Positions 37,416 through 45,197 of a stretch of DNA of 64,000 bases are shown here, piece by piece. The stretch is from NCBI RefSeq assembly GCF_012396315.1, contig NZ_JAAXPF010000007.1, positions 83,292-147,291 of the forward strand, given 5' to 3'. The notes under the pieces are model-generated. The model had not been told where the DNA came from. It did not search any database and saw only the letters and a list, made by a program, of their open reading frames with translations. The position numbers and the translations under genes were made by a program. The DNA is from Corynebacterium mucifaciens (GTDB lineage Bacteria > Actinomycetota > Actinomycetes > Mycobacteriales > Mycobacteriaceae). Position 1 is the first letter of the stretch, and every line of letters begins with the position of its first letter.

Positions 37416-38423
37416 CTAGAACGTCCGCTGCGTCGCGGGAAGCGGCTTGACCAGCGGCTCCGGCTCGTACTGTCCGCGCAGGTCTTTCAGCGTTTGGGTG
37501 TGCTCCCACAGGCGCTTGTCTTCCTCCGTCACCGGCGTAAACGTGCGGGCGGGAAGGGGGTTGCCGTCGATGTCGATACCGATGTAGGTAAACGTCGCGT
37601 GGATCGCGTCCACGAGGTTCTCGCGCCCGCCGCGTGGGTCGCCGGCGCGCAGATGCACGGAGGTGTGGATGGAGCGCGAATCCGTGCGGGTGATGCGGGC
37701 GTCCACCTCGATCAGGTCGCCGATATGCACCGGGTGGTAAAAGCGGATGCCGCCGGCGTAGACCGCCACGGTGCGCTCCCCGGACCACTCCATGGTGCAG
37801 GACATGCCGGCCTCGTCGATCCACTCCATAGCCGTGCCGCCGTGGACGTTGCCGCCCCAGTTCACGTCCGTCGGCTTGGCCATGAAGCGGTGCACGATGC
37901 GCGGGGCGGTGGAGTCGTCGGTGTAGGTCTGCGCCTCCATCTCAGCTTCGATCGCCTTGCGTAGCTCGATGCGTGACTTCGCGGCCTCGGCCACCCGCTT
38001 TTCTTCCTCGTCAGTGGGCACGAACGTCGGCACGGCCATGGATTTGCCGGTTTCCGGGTCCTTTGCCACGAACACCACGAGGCAGTCACAGGCGCGGGTG
38101 AATACGCCCTCGCGTGGATCCGCGGAGAGCACCTCGTTGACAATGTGCATGGAGGATCGGCCAGTCATAGCAATGCGCGAGCGCACCTCCACGATGTGGC
38201 CGGAGGGGATCGGGCGCGTGAAGTGGATGTGGCCCACGTACGCGGTCACGCAGTACGTGGCGGACCACTGGGCGGCGCAGGCGTAGGCGGCCTTGTCAAT
38301 CCATTCCAGTACGCGGCCGCCGGAGACGCCCTGGGCGCCGTGGTGCAGCACGTCGGTGGGCGAGGCCATGAAACGCAGGGTCACGGAGGGGGAGCGCTCT
38401 GCGGCGACGGGGGTATTCGGCAT
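37416..38423 (-). CDS. Double-hotdog acyl-CoA thioesterase
   Basis: 335 residues made of two hotdog domains (about 15-140 and 175-300). Each has the acyl-CoA thioesterase signature: DVLHHGAQGVSGGRVLEWID in the first and DVNWGGNVHGGTAMEWIDEA in the second. Each is followed by the strand with R/V-x-H-F or R-F-Y. This is the cytosolic BFIT/ACOT-like architecture. It releases free fatty acids from acyl-CoA; chain length is unknown. It is divergent from the SCP-like gene and convergent with purL. Confidence 0.88.
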   Translation of the reverse strand: MPNTPVAAERSPSVTLRFMASPTDVLHHGAQGVSGGRVLEWIDKAAYACAAQWSATYCVTAYVGHIHFTRPIPSGHIVEVRSRIAMTGRSSMHIVNEVLSADPREGVFTRACDCLVVFVAKDPETGKSMAVPTFVPTDEEEKRVAEAAKSRIELRKAIEAEMEAQTYTDDSTAPRIVHRFMAKPTDVNWGGNVHGGTAMEWIDEAGMSCTMEWSGERTVAVYAGGIRFYHPVHIGDLIEVDARITRTDSRSIHTSVHLRAGDPRGGRENLVDAIHATFTYIGIDIDGNPLPARTFTPVTEEDKRLWEHTQTLKDLRGQYEPEPLVKPLPATQRTF

Positions 38424-38433
38424 GCCGCCACCT

Positions 38434-38439
38434 TAATAT
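38434..38439 (+). promoter_or_regulatory. Leaderless -10 (TAATAT) of the SCP-like gene
   Basis: TAATAT ends 8 bases before the ATG at 38448, in the 24-base gap between two divergent genes. Confidence 0.4.
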
Positions 38440-38447
38440 GGTTGACC

Positions 38448-38828
38448 ATGGTGCAGAAGCAGGACCCGGCGCTGACGCGCCAAGCAATTCAGCAGGTGGC
38501 GGGGTGGCTTGAGGGGGGCGGCGCGGAGCCGTCGAGAAGCGAGCTGGCAAACGCGTGCCGCCGCACCGCCCGCACCCTCGCCGAGGAGCTGCCAGGCCAC
38601 TCCGTGGAGCTGCGCGTACCGCCGTTTGTGGCGGTGCAGTGCGTCGAGGGGCCCCGCCACACCCGCGGCACTCCGCCGAATGTTGTGGAGATGGCGCCTG
38701 AGACGTGGCTGCGGCTCGCCACCGGCCTGACCACTTTCGAGGCTGAGGTGGGGCGGGGGACTATCGACGCCTCCGGTTCCCGCGCGGCCGAGATCGCCGC
38801 CGGGCTTCCGGTGATTGCGCTGCACTGA
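38448..38828 (+). CDS. Small sterol-carrier-like protein
   Basis: 126 residues. The arrangement (helical N-terminus LTRQAIQQVAGWLEGG, then a strand-rich middle VELRVPPFVAVQCVEGPRHTRG and an end in ASGSRAAEIAAGLPVI) matches the sterol-carrier-family proteins encoded before purF in mycolic-acid actinobacteria. Ligand and role are unknown; the name reflects fold similarity only. The next gene, purF, has its own -10. Confidence 0.65.
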   Translation: MVQKQDPALTRQAIQQVAGWLEGGGAEPSRSELANACRRTARTLAEELPGHSVELRVPPFVAVQCVEGPRHTRGTPPNVVEMAPETWLRLATGLTTFEAEVGRGTIDASGSRAAEIAAGLPVIALH

Positions 38829-38839
38829 CCCCGCTCGGA

Positions 38840-38845
38840 TACAGT
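38840..38845 (+). promoter_or_regulatory. Leaderless -10 (TACAGT) of purF
   Basis: TACAGT ends 7 bases before the GTG at 38853 and supports that codon, rather than the in-frame GTG at 38844, as the purF start. Confidence 0.45.
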
Positions 38846-38852
38846 GTTGGGC

Positions 38853-40361
38853 GTGCTTACGCAGAGCTCTCAACCAAATCAGGATGCCGGCTTCGACAAC
38901 GACAGCCCGCGCGACGAGTGCGGCGTGTTCGGCGTGTGGGCGCCGGGTGAGGACGTAGCCAAGCTGAGCTACTTCGGCCTGTTCGCCCTGCAGCACCGCG
39001 GCCAGGAGGGTGCTGGCATTGCGGTGGGGGACCAGGACAAAGTGGTGGTGTTCAAAGACACCGGCTTGGTCAGCCAAGTCTTCGACGAATCGGTGCTGGA
39101 GGCGCTCCAGGGCGAGGTGGCTATCGGCCACACCCGCTACTCCACGGCGGGCGGCAACTCATGGGAAAACGTGCAGCCGATGTTCCGCACCTCCCCGAAC
39201 GGCACCGACATCGCGCTTGCCCATAACGGCAACCTGGTCAACTACACGGAGCTGCAGAAGGAGGCGATTGCAAAGAAGCTGATCCCGGCCTCCGGCGTGG
39301 AGGGCCAGGGTTCCTCCTCCGACACCGCGGTGGTGTCCGCGCTGCTGGCGGATCTGGTCACCGAGGACAAGACGCTCATCGACGCCGCGCGTGAACTCCT
39401 GCCCCGCATCAAGGGCGCGTTCTGCTTCATGGTCACGGACGGGCGCACGCTTTACGCCGCGCGCGATTCGCACGGCGTGCGCCCGCTGTCTCTGGGGCGC
39501 CTCGACGGCGGGTGGGTCGTGGCCTCCGAGACGTGCGCCCTGGACATCGTGGGTGCGTCGTTCGTGCGCGACATCGAGCCGGGCGAGTTGGTGGCTATCG
39601 ACGAAACCGGCGTGCACTCCGAGCGGTTTGCGGAGACGCCGAAGGCCCACTGCGTCTTCGAATACGTCTACGTCGCGCGCCCCGACTCCGTCATCGACGG
39701 CCAGACGGTGAATAGCTCGCGCATTGAGATCGGCCGCCGGCTCTCGCGCGTTAACCCGGTCGAGGCGGACTTGGTCATGCCCGTGCCCGAGTCGGGCACG
39801 CCCGCGGCCATCGGCTACGCCGAAGCCTCCGGCATTCCGTTCAAGCAGGGCATGATGAAAAACGCGTACGTGGGCCGCACCTTCATCCAACCCTCCGACT
39901 CGCTGCGCCAGCTGGGCCTGCGGTTGAAGCTCAACCCGGTGCGCGAGGTGATCGAGGGCAAAAAGCTCGTGGTGGTGGACGATTCCATCGTGCGCGGCAA
40001 CACCCAGCGCAAGCTCATCCGCATGCTGCGCGAGGCCGGCGCGGCCGAGGTGCACGTGCGCATCGCCTCCCCGCCGGTGAAGTGGCCGTGCTTCTACGGC
40101 ATCGACTTTGCCAGCCCCGGCGAGCTCATTGCCAACCACGGGCACACGGACAGCGACGAGGAAATCGCGGAGTCTATCCGTACGATGGTCGGGGCAGATT
40201 CGCTCGCGTTCGTGCCTATCGACGACATGATCGCCGCCTCGAACCAGCCCAAGGACAACCTCTGCGCGGCCTGCTTCACCGGCAATTACCCGCTCGGCCT
40301 GCCAGACGGCAACCCCAACGCAGACCTGGTTCGACGCATGCAGAAAGGTGCAGAAGCCTAA
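38853..40361 (+). CDS. purF: Amidophosphoribosyltransferase
   Basis: First committed step of purine synthesis. 502 residues. The N-terminal 22 residues are a propeptide, since the catalytic N-terminal Cys is C23 in DECGVFG. The glutaminase domain continues with LFALQHRGQEGAGIA and GHTRYSTAG. The phosphoribosyl domain has the PRPP loop VVVDDSIVRGNTQRKL. C-terminal cysteines in DNLCAACFTG and an internal CVFEY Cys fit the 4Fe-4S cluster of the Bacillus-type enzyme. The stop overlaps the purM start (TAATG). Confidence 0.95.
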   Translation: MLTQSSQPNQDAGFDNDSPRDECGVFGVWAPGEDVAKLSYFGLFALQHRGQEGAGIAVGDQDKVVVFKDTGLVSQVFDESVLEALQGEVAIGHTRYSTAGGNSWENVQPMFRTSPNGTDIALAHNGNLVNYTELQKEAIAKKLIPASGVEGQGSSSDTAVVSALLADLVTEDKTLIDAARELLPRIKGAFCFMVTDGRTLYAARDSHGVRPLSLGRLDGGWVVASETCALDIVGASFVRDIEPGELVAIDETGVHSERFAETPKAHCVFEYVYVARPDSVIDGQTVNSSRIEIGRRLSRVNPVEADLVMPVPESGTPAAIGYAEASGIPFKQGMMKNAYVGRTFIQPSDSLRQLGLRLKLNPVREVIEGKKLVVVDDSIVRGNTQRKLIRMLREAGAAEVHVRIASPPVKWPCFYGIDFASPGELIANHGHTDSDEEIAESIRTMVGADSLAFVPIDDMIAASNQPKDNLCAACFTGNYPLGLPDGNPNADLVRRMQKGAEA

Positions 40362-41428
40362 TGAGTACTGAACACGATCCCGTTTCCTACGAGGCCGCCG
40401 GCGTCTCCATCGAGGCCGGCGACAAGGCCGTGGAGCTTTTCGCCCCGCACGCCAAGCGAGCCACCCGCCCGGAGGTCCGCGGCGGCCTAGGCGGGTTCGC
40501 CGGCCTGTTCGCGCTGGGCAAGTACAAGGAGCCGCTGTTGGCGGCGGGCTCCGATGGGGTGGGCACGAAGCTCGCCGTGGCCCAGGCCATGGACAAGCAC
40601 GACACCATCGGCATCGACCTGGTGGCCATGTGCGTGGACGACTTGGTTGTCTGCGGCGCCGAGCCGCTGTTCCTGCAGGATTACATCGCCATCGGCAAGG
40701 TCGTGCCGGAGAAGGTCGCCGAGATCGTGTCGGGCATCGCCGAGGGTTGCGTCCAGGCCGGCTGCGCGCTGCTGGGCGGCGAGACCGCTGAGCACCCGGG
40801 CGTGATGGACCCCGAGGAGTACGACGTTTCCGCCACCGCCGTCGGCGTCGTCGAAGCCGCCGAGCTACTCGGCCCGGACAAGGTTCGCGAGGGCGATGCC
40901 ATCATCGCCATGGCATCCTCCGGCCTGCACTCCAACGGCTACTCCCTGGCCCGCCACGTGCTGCTCGAGCGCGCGGGCCTGCCGCTGGACGCGGAGATGG
41001 AAGAGCTCGGCCGCAACCTGGGCGAGGAGCTGCTGGAGCCGACCCGCATCTACGCCCTGGATTGCCTCGCGCTGGCGGCCGAGTGCGACGTGCGCACCTT
41101 CTGCCACGTCACCGGCGGCGGGCTCGCCGGCAACATGGAGCGCATCATCCCCGAGGGCCTCGTGGCGGAGATGCGCCGCACCACCTGGACCCCGGGCCCG
41201 ATCTTCCGTACCATCAAGTCCGTGGGCCAGGTGCCGGACGAGGAGATGGAAAAGACGTTCAACATGGGCGTGGGCATGGTCGCAGTGGTCAGCCCGGAGG
41301 ACCGGGACCGCGCCCTGGCTATCCTCGCCGCGCGCCACATCGACGCCTGGGATCTCGGCGAGGTCCGTGCCGCCGGCGAAGGAGATGACAAACGCGCCGT
41401 GCTGACCGGATCCCACCCGCAGTACTAG
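40361..41428 (+). CDS. purM: Phosphoribosylformylglycinamidine cyclo-ligase
   Basis: Closes the imidazole ring (AIR synthetase). 355 residues with YEAAGVSIEAGDKAVE, GSDGVGTKLAVAQ, CVDDLVVCGAEPLFLQDY and GETAEHPGVM. SSGLHSNGYSLAR and HVTGGGLAGNMERIIP lie in the C-terminal half. Coupled to purF by TAATG overlap and followed by a bidirectional terminator. Confidence 0.96.
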   Translation: MSTEHDPVSYEAAGVSIEAGDKAVELFAPHAKRATRPEVRGGLGGFAGLFALGKYKEPLLAAGSDGVGTKLAVAQAMDKHDTIGIDLVAMCVDDLVVCGAEPLFLQDYIAIGKVVPEKVAEIVSGIAEGCVQAGCALLGGETAEHPGVMDPEEYDVSATAVGVVEAAELLGPDKVREGDAIIAMASSGLHSNGYSLARHVLLERAGLPLDAEMEELGRNLGEELLEPTRIYALDCLALAAECDVRTFCHVTGGGLAGNMERIIPEGLVAEMRRTTWTPGPIFRTIKSVGQVPDEEMEKTFNMGVGMVAVVSPEDRDRALAILAARHIDAWDLGEVRAAGEGDDKRAVLTGSHPQY

Positions 41429-41435
41429 CAACGGC

Positions 41436-41465
41436 AAAAGGGCACCCCGGCTGGGGTGCCCTTTT
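41436..41465. terminator. Bidirectional terminator between purM and DUF3073 gene
   Basis: AAAAGGGCACCCC (41436-41448) and GGGGTGCCCTTTT (41453-41465) form a 13-bp stem with a 4-base loop, with T-runs in either direction. It ends both convergent transcripts. Confidence 0.9.
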
Positions 41466-41481
41466 CGTCGTAGGTGGAGGC

Positions 41482-41682
41482 TTAGCGGTTGTCGTCCTCG
41501 TCGTCCCACTTGGCGTAGTCCGCGTACTGGTCGTCCACCTCGGTCTCATCGTTGTCCCAGCTGCGTCGCGGTGCTTGGCCTGCGAGTTCCCGCTGCAGGG
41601 AATCCAGATCCATTTCAGGAGTGTTGTACTTCAGCTGGCGAGCAACCTTGGTCTGCTTGGCTTTTGCGCGTCCGCGGCCCAT
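41482..41682 (-). CDS. DUF3073 small protein
   Basis: 66 residues: a basic N-terminus (MGRGRAKAKQTKVARQLKY) and an acidic C-terminus (YADYAKWDDEDDNR), the hallmark of DUF3073, a small protein conserved across actinobacteria next to purine genes. Function unknown. AAGGGGG lies 8 bases before the ATG. A -10, TATAGT (41771 to 41766), would give a leader of about 75 bases. Confidence 0.85.
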   Translation of the reverse strand: MGRGRAKAKQTKVARQLKYNTPEMDLDSLQRELAGQAPRRSWDNDETEVDDQYADYAKWDDEDDNR

Positions 41683-41814
41683 GGCGTGACCCCCTTGAGG
41701 TGGTTCTTGGGCGGCCTTCGAATCGAGGCGGCCTCATACTTATTTACGATATTTTCCTGTAGGACACTATAGCCTGCGCCCGGAAAAAATGCGCTTTAGG
41801 GGTCTGAGCTGGTC

Positions 41815-42867
41815 TTACGCGTCGTGCTCCGGGCCGCGGCGCAGCTTATCGACGGCTCTGCGTCCCGCGTGCTCGCCTTCATCCGCCGGCAACGACGACG
41901 GGTCGACGGACGCCGCCGTGCCCCCGATGTCCAGCGGCGCGCCCAACGCGGAGCGCTTCACCAACGCCAGCGCCACCGGGCCCTCGTCCGCGTCGTGGAC
42001 CACGGTGCCCAGGCGGCCGACCTTGCGCCCGCCCGCAGTGATCTCCGCGCCGCTTTCCGGCTCCGTCGGGGCGGAGCCGTCGAGCTGCAGCTTGACCAGC
42101 AGCCTGGGGGAGCGGCCCAGGTTTTCCACACGCGCGACCGTTTCCTGGCCGCGGTAGCAGCCCTTCTCTAGGTGCACGGCGCGGATCGCCTCGCCGCGGT
42201 TGATCAGGTTCGGCGCCTCGTGGGGGATGGACTTCTCATCCAGATCCGCGCGCGTCTCCGGCTCCCCGGCGGCGACGCGGAAGGCGGTAAACGCCATCAG
42301 GCCCGCCAGCGGGAACTGCTGGGCGATCTCGCCCACACGCGCTCGAGGTACCGCGATGTCGGTGCGGCCCACCCCGCCCCAGTCCTCCAGGCGGCGGGTG
42401 AACACCTGGCCGAGGTCCACCGGCCCCACAGGCCCGAGGATGCTCAGCACCGCAAGATCGGTCTCTTCCACAGTCACGTCGGTCCAGAAGACCATCTTGC
42501 GCAGGAACGCTGCGAAGGATTCGCCCTGGTAGGAGGGGACGTCGAGGTAGTACACGCCGTCCGCCAGCGCCACGTCTGCGTGGTGGAGAATGCGCCCCTG
42601 CGCGTCGAGGTCGAGGGCCGAGGCGGCGAAGCCGTCGGCGACGGTGTCGAGCTTCTGCGACAACAGGTTGTTTAGGAACCCCGGCGCGTCGGGGCCGGAA
42701 ACCGCGATGACGGCGCGGTTGGAGCGGTCCACCAGCGTCGGCTCGGTGATGCGCTGTTCGCCGAGCGGGTTGCCGTAGTGCCAGGGCACCCCTTCGGCGT
42801 CGAGAAGCGATGGCCCCGGCAGCTCTTGGGCGCCGGGGAGTGCAAGTAGCTCCGATGCGTAAGCCAT
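41815..42867 (-). CDS. ygfZ: YgfZ/GcvT-like folate-binding Fe-S maintenance protein
   Basis: 350 residues. The YgfZ signature KGCYRGQE is present in the C-terminal half, with the invariant Cys. The GcvT-like fold is indicated by VSGPDAPGFLNNLLSQKL near the N-terminus. YgfZ helps assemble or repair iron-sulfur clusters in a folate-dependent way. It is divergent from the PabC-like gene with a shared -10 region; the C-terminal tail after about residue 320 is low-complexity and basic. Confidence 0.87.
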   Translation of the reverse strand: MAYASELLALPGAQELPGPSLLDAEGVPWHYGNPLGEQRITEPTLVDRSNRAVIAVSGPDAPGFLNNLLSQKLDTVADGFAASALDLDAQGRILHHADVALADGVYYLDVPSYQGESFAAFLRKMVFWTDVTVEETDLAVLSILGPVGPVDLGQVFTRRLEDWGGVGRTDIAVPRARVGEIAQQFPLAGLMAFTAFRVAAGEPETRADLDEKSIPHEAPNLINRGEAIRAVHLEKGCYRGQETVARVENLGRSPRLLVKLQLDGSAPTEPESGAEITAGGRKVGRLGTVVHDADEGPVALALVKRSALGAPLDIGGTAASVDPSSLPADEGEHAGRRAVDKLRRGPEHDA

Positions 42868-42874
42868 GGGGGCC

Positions 42875-42881
42875 TATCATA
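42875..42881. promoter_or_regulatory. Symmetric -10 (TATCATA) between ygfZ and pabC-like genes
   Basis: Plus strand TATCAT (42875-42880) lies 9 bases before the ATG at 42890. Minus strand TATGAT (42881 to 42876) lies 8 bases before the ygfZ ATG at 42867. It is the third TAnnnTA heptamer at a divergent junction in this window. Confidence 0.55.
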
Positions 42882-42889
42882 GGGGAACT

Positions 42890-43792
42890 ATGGCTTCTTC
42901 CCAGCTCCCGGCCGAACCCGTGATCTACCTCGTGGAGCCGTTCGGCGGCTCCGTGCGGAGGCAGAACCCGAACATGCCGCACGTGTTTTGGGACGATGCG
43001 GCCGTTACCCGCGGCGACGGCGTCTTCGAGTCCATCCTGGTGCGCGCCGGCGCGCCCGTGAACCTGGACAAGCACCTCGCGCGCTTCGCCCGCTCTGCCG
43101 CGCTGATGGGCCTGCCTGAGCCCGGTCGCGAGCACTGGACCCGGGCGACGGAGGAGGCGGTTGCAGACTACTGCCGCGAGCGCGGGGGTGAGGCGGGCGT
43201 GGCGGTTGAGGCCAAGTGCACTTGGACCTTAACGCGCGGGCGCGAAACCACCGGCGTGCCCACCGCGTGGATCACCGTCCGCCCCCTGCCGAAAGAGGTG
43301 CTGCGCCAGCGCGAGCGGGGCGTGAGCGTGGTGACTACCCCGCGGGGGTACACGGTGGACGCGGACGTGCCGTGGATGCGCGAGGGCGCGAAGACCCTCA
43401 ACTACGCGTTGACCATGGCCGCGCTGCGCTGGGCGGGGGAGCAGGGCGCGGACGACATCATCTACGTCGACTCGGACACCGGGCGCGTGCTTGAGGGCGC
43501 GACGTCGAGCGTGCTGATGGTGAAGAAGGGCGGCCGCATGCGCACGCCTGCGCCGGGTGCGGGCGTGATGGCCGGCACCACGCAGGCCGCGATTTTCGAG
43601 CGCGCAGAGCGGGCCGGGTGGAAGTGCAAGGCGAAAGACATCTACCTCAGCGAGCTGTTCAAGGCCGAATCCGTGTGGCTGGTCAGCTCCACCCGCATCG
43701 CCGCGCGCGTCAAGCGCGTCGACGGCACAAAGCTGCCCGCCCCCGGCAACGAGCCGGAGATCAGGCAGCTGATCGAAAGCGCGCTGGCTTAG
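42890..43792 (+). CDS. pabC: Class IV PLP aminotransferase, aminodeoxychorismate lyase-like
   Basis: 300 residues of the branched-chain aminotransferase/PabC fold. The PLP Lys is in EGAKTLNYAL, the Glu in VLEGATSSVLMV, and the phosphate-binding GVMAGTTQAAIFE is C-terminal. PabC makes 4-aminobenzoate for folate. The pairing with folate-dependent ygfZ is suggestive, but D-amino-acid or branched-chain transaminases share the motifs. The stop overlaps the convergent nitrobindin gene by 4 bases. Confidence 0.75.
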   Translation: MASSQLPAEPVIYLVEPFGGSVRRQNPNMPHVFWDDAAVTRGDGVFESILVRAGAPVNLDKHLARFARSAALMGLPEPGREHWTRATEEAVADYCRERGGEAGVAVEAKCTWTLTRGRETTGVPTAWITVRPLPKEVLRQRERGVSVVTTPRGYTVDADVPWMREGAKTLNYALTMAALRWAGEQGADDIIYVDSDTGRVLEGATSSVLMVKKGGRMRTPAPGAGVMAGTTQAAIFERAERAGWKCKAKDIYLSELFKAESVWLVSSTRIAARVKRVDGTKLPAPGNEPEIRQLIESALA

Positions 43793-44445
43793 CCCGCGAC
43801 GCGCTTCAGCTCGGCGGACATGTAGGGCACCATTTCGCCGTCGACGACGCGCTCGTCCACCCAGCCCAGGTTGTTGTTGGGCATCAGGCCGTACAGCCGC
43901 TTGCCGGGGCCGTGGGCGGCGGGGCCGGTCTCCGTGGCGATGGTGGACGCGCTGGTGATCTGCCATGCGCGCTCGTTGACGGGCTCGCCGTAGAGGACCT
44001 CCACCAGGCCGCGGGAGTTTGTCAGCGTCACCTCGATCTCGTCTTTCAGCGAGATGCGCCAGAAACCCACCTCGCGCTGGTCCGCGCCGGTGGCGTTGCC
44101 CTCGCTGTCCAGACGCCAGGTGCGTGATTCAAAGCGCAGGTAGTTCTCGCCGTCGTGGGAGATGACCAGCTGCTGGCCAAAGGCGTACTCGCCGCCTTCC
44201 GGGTCGGAGGGATCGTTGGCCTGGCCGGAGCCGGACCACACGCCGACGAGGGGGAGCAGCGCCAGCAGACCGTCGTGAAGCGACGGCCCGAAGCGCAAGT
44301 TGGCGGTGTCCGCCTCAAGCGGCATGTCGTCGAGGCCGAGCTCCGGAATGTTGCGGTGCGCAGTTGCTTTCGACTGCTCCGCCGCGAGGTTCACGGCCTC
44401 GTTGCCGTCCAGCTTCTGCTCGTTGGTGTTTGCGTTTTCAGCCAT
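43789..44445 (-). CDS. Nitrobindin-like heme-binding beta-barrel protein
   Basis: 218 residues. GVWSGSGQ is the nitrobindin/THAP4-like signature near residue 72, followed by beta-strands (YAFGQQLVISHDGENYLRFESRTWRL) of a ten-stranded barrel. The distal end YMSAELKRVAG would carry the barrel-closing strand. It probably binds heme and reacts with NO or peroxynitrite. The expected proximal His was not pinned down. The N-terminal 50 residues are extra. It overlaps lmeA by 8 bases. Confidence 0.82.
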   Translation of the reverse strand: MAENANTNEQKLDGNEAVNLAAEQSKATAHRNIPELGLDDMPLEADTANLRFGPSLHDGLLALLPLVGVWSGSGQANDPSDPEGGEYAFGQQLVISHDGENYLRFESRTWRLDSEGNATGADQREVGFWRISLKDEIEVTLTNSRGLVEVLYGEPVNERAWQITSASTIATETGPAAHGPGKRLYGLMPNNNLGWVDERVVDGEMVPYMSAELKRVAG

Positions 44446-45163
44446 GGTTCTCAAGCGTAGACGCTCGCGCCAGCGGCTCGAGATCTGCGGGTTCCACCAC
44501 GGTGTTCACGCGGTCGTGGGAAAACTCGAGCGAGCCACCGGTCAGCTGCACAAGGCCGGCAGGCCCGCCGAGCGGCAGCGTGCGGGTGTCCAGGTCGAAG
44601 GTGAAGCCGTCGAGGACAGCTTGCTCGTCGCCGTCGGAGATCTCGAGCAGCTGGCTCGGCCGCATGTGAAACACCCCATCGGCCAGGCGCAGGGTCACGA
44701 TCACGGTGGCGGGCTGATCCGCGCCGGGCACGGTGCCGGTCAGGCGCGCCTCGCTGGCTACGCCGCCGGCGGGGGAGATGTCGTACGGGTTGGCTATGTC
44801 TAAATCCGTGATGCCCAGCAGCTCGCCGAAACCCACCCCGTCCAGCCGGATCCGGCGGCGCACGAGGCGGGCGTTGGCACCCACAATCTCCCCGCGCAGC
44901 GCGTCTTTCGGCGTGTCCAGCTCGAGGTTGAACATCTCCACGCTCGCTGTTCCCACACCGGGCCCGGGGATGTCGGCGTCGGTGCGCCGCACGGTCACCC
45001 GCGGGATGCGCCCGCTCACGCCCGACAGCGCAAACGGGGTGGCTGTGACCTGCGCTTCGGCGCCGGCCGGGGCGAGCGTGCGCTCCACCTGAGAGGCGAC
45101 GGCGGTGTCCGCAAGCCCAAGGGCGGCGACGAGCGCGAGCACGACCATGACCGTTCTCCGCAC
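44438..45163 (-). CDS. LmeA-like (DUF2993) envelope phospholipid-binding protein
   Basis: 241 residues, GTG start with AGAGG upstream. The N-terminal hydrophobic segment (about 5-22) is a signal peptide or anchor. The rest is DUF2993: paired amphipathic strands (ITDLDIANPYDISPAGG, TVIVTLRLADGVF) of the BPI-like tubular lipid binders. Mycobacterial LmeA promotes lipomannan mannosylation and binds phosphoinositides; the same periplasmic role is inferred. An ATG five codons in is the alternative start. Confidence 0.78.
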   Translation of the reverse strand: MRRTVMVVLALVAALGLADTAVASQVERTLAPAGAEAQVTATPFALSGVSGRIPRVTVRRTDADIPGPGVGTASVEMFNLELDTPKDALRGEIVGANARLVRRRIRLDGVGFGELLGITDLDIANPYDISPAGGVASEARLTGTVPGADQPATVIVTLRLADGVFHMRPSQLLEISDGDEQAVLDGFTFDLDTRTLPLGGPAGLVQLTGGSLEFSHDRVNTVVEPADLEPLARASTLENHG

Positions 45164-45183
45164 CGCGACCTCTTTCCCGCACG

Positions 45184-45189
45184 TAGCCT
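45184..45189 (+). promoter_or_regulatory. Leaderless -10 (TAGCCT) of mshD
   Basis: TAGCCT ends 8 bases before the mshD ATG at 45198. Confidence 0.35.
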
Positions 45190-45197
45190 TGGAAGCT

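Noticed and set aside
36193..37824. Open frame of about 543 codons on the minus strand over purL
   Set aside because: Antisense to purL and to part of the thioesterase gene region; low-complexity composition and no family resemblance.
39159..40145. Minus-strand frame inside purF
   Set aside because: purF is complete and conserved; the antisense translation is His/Arg/Val-rich noise.
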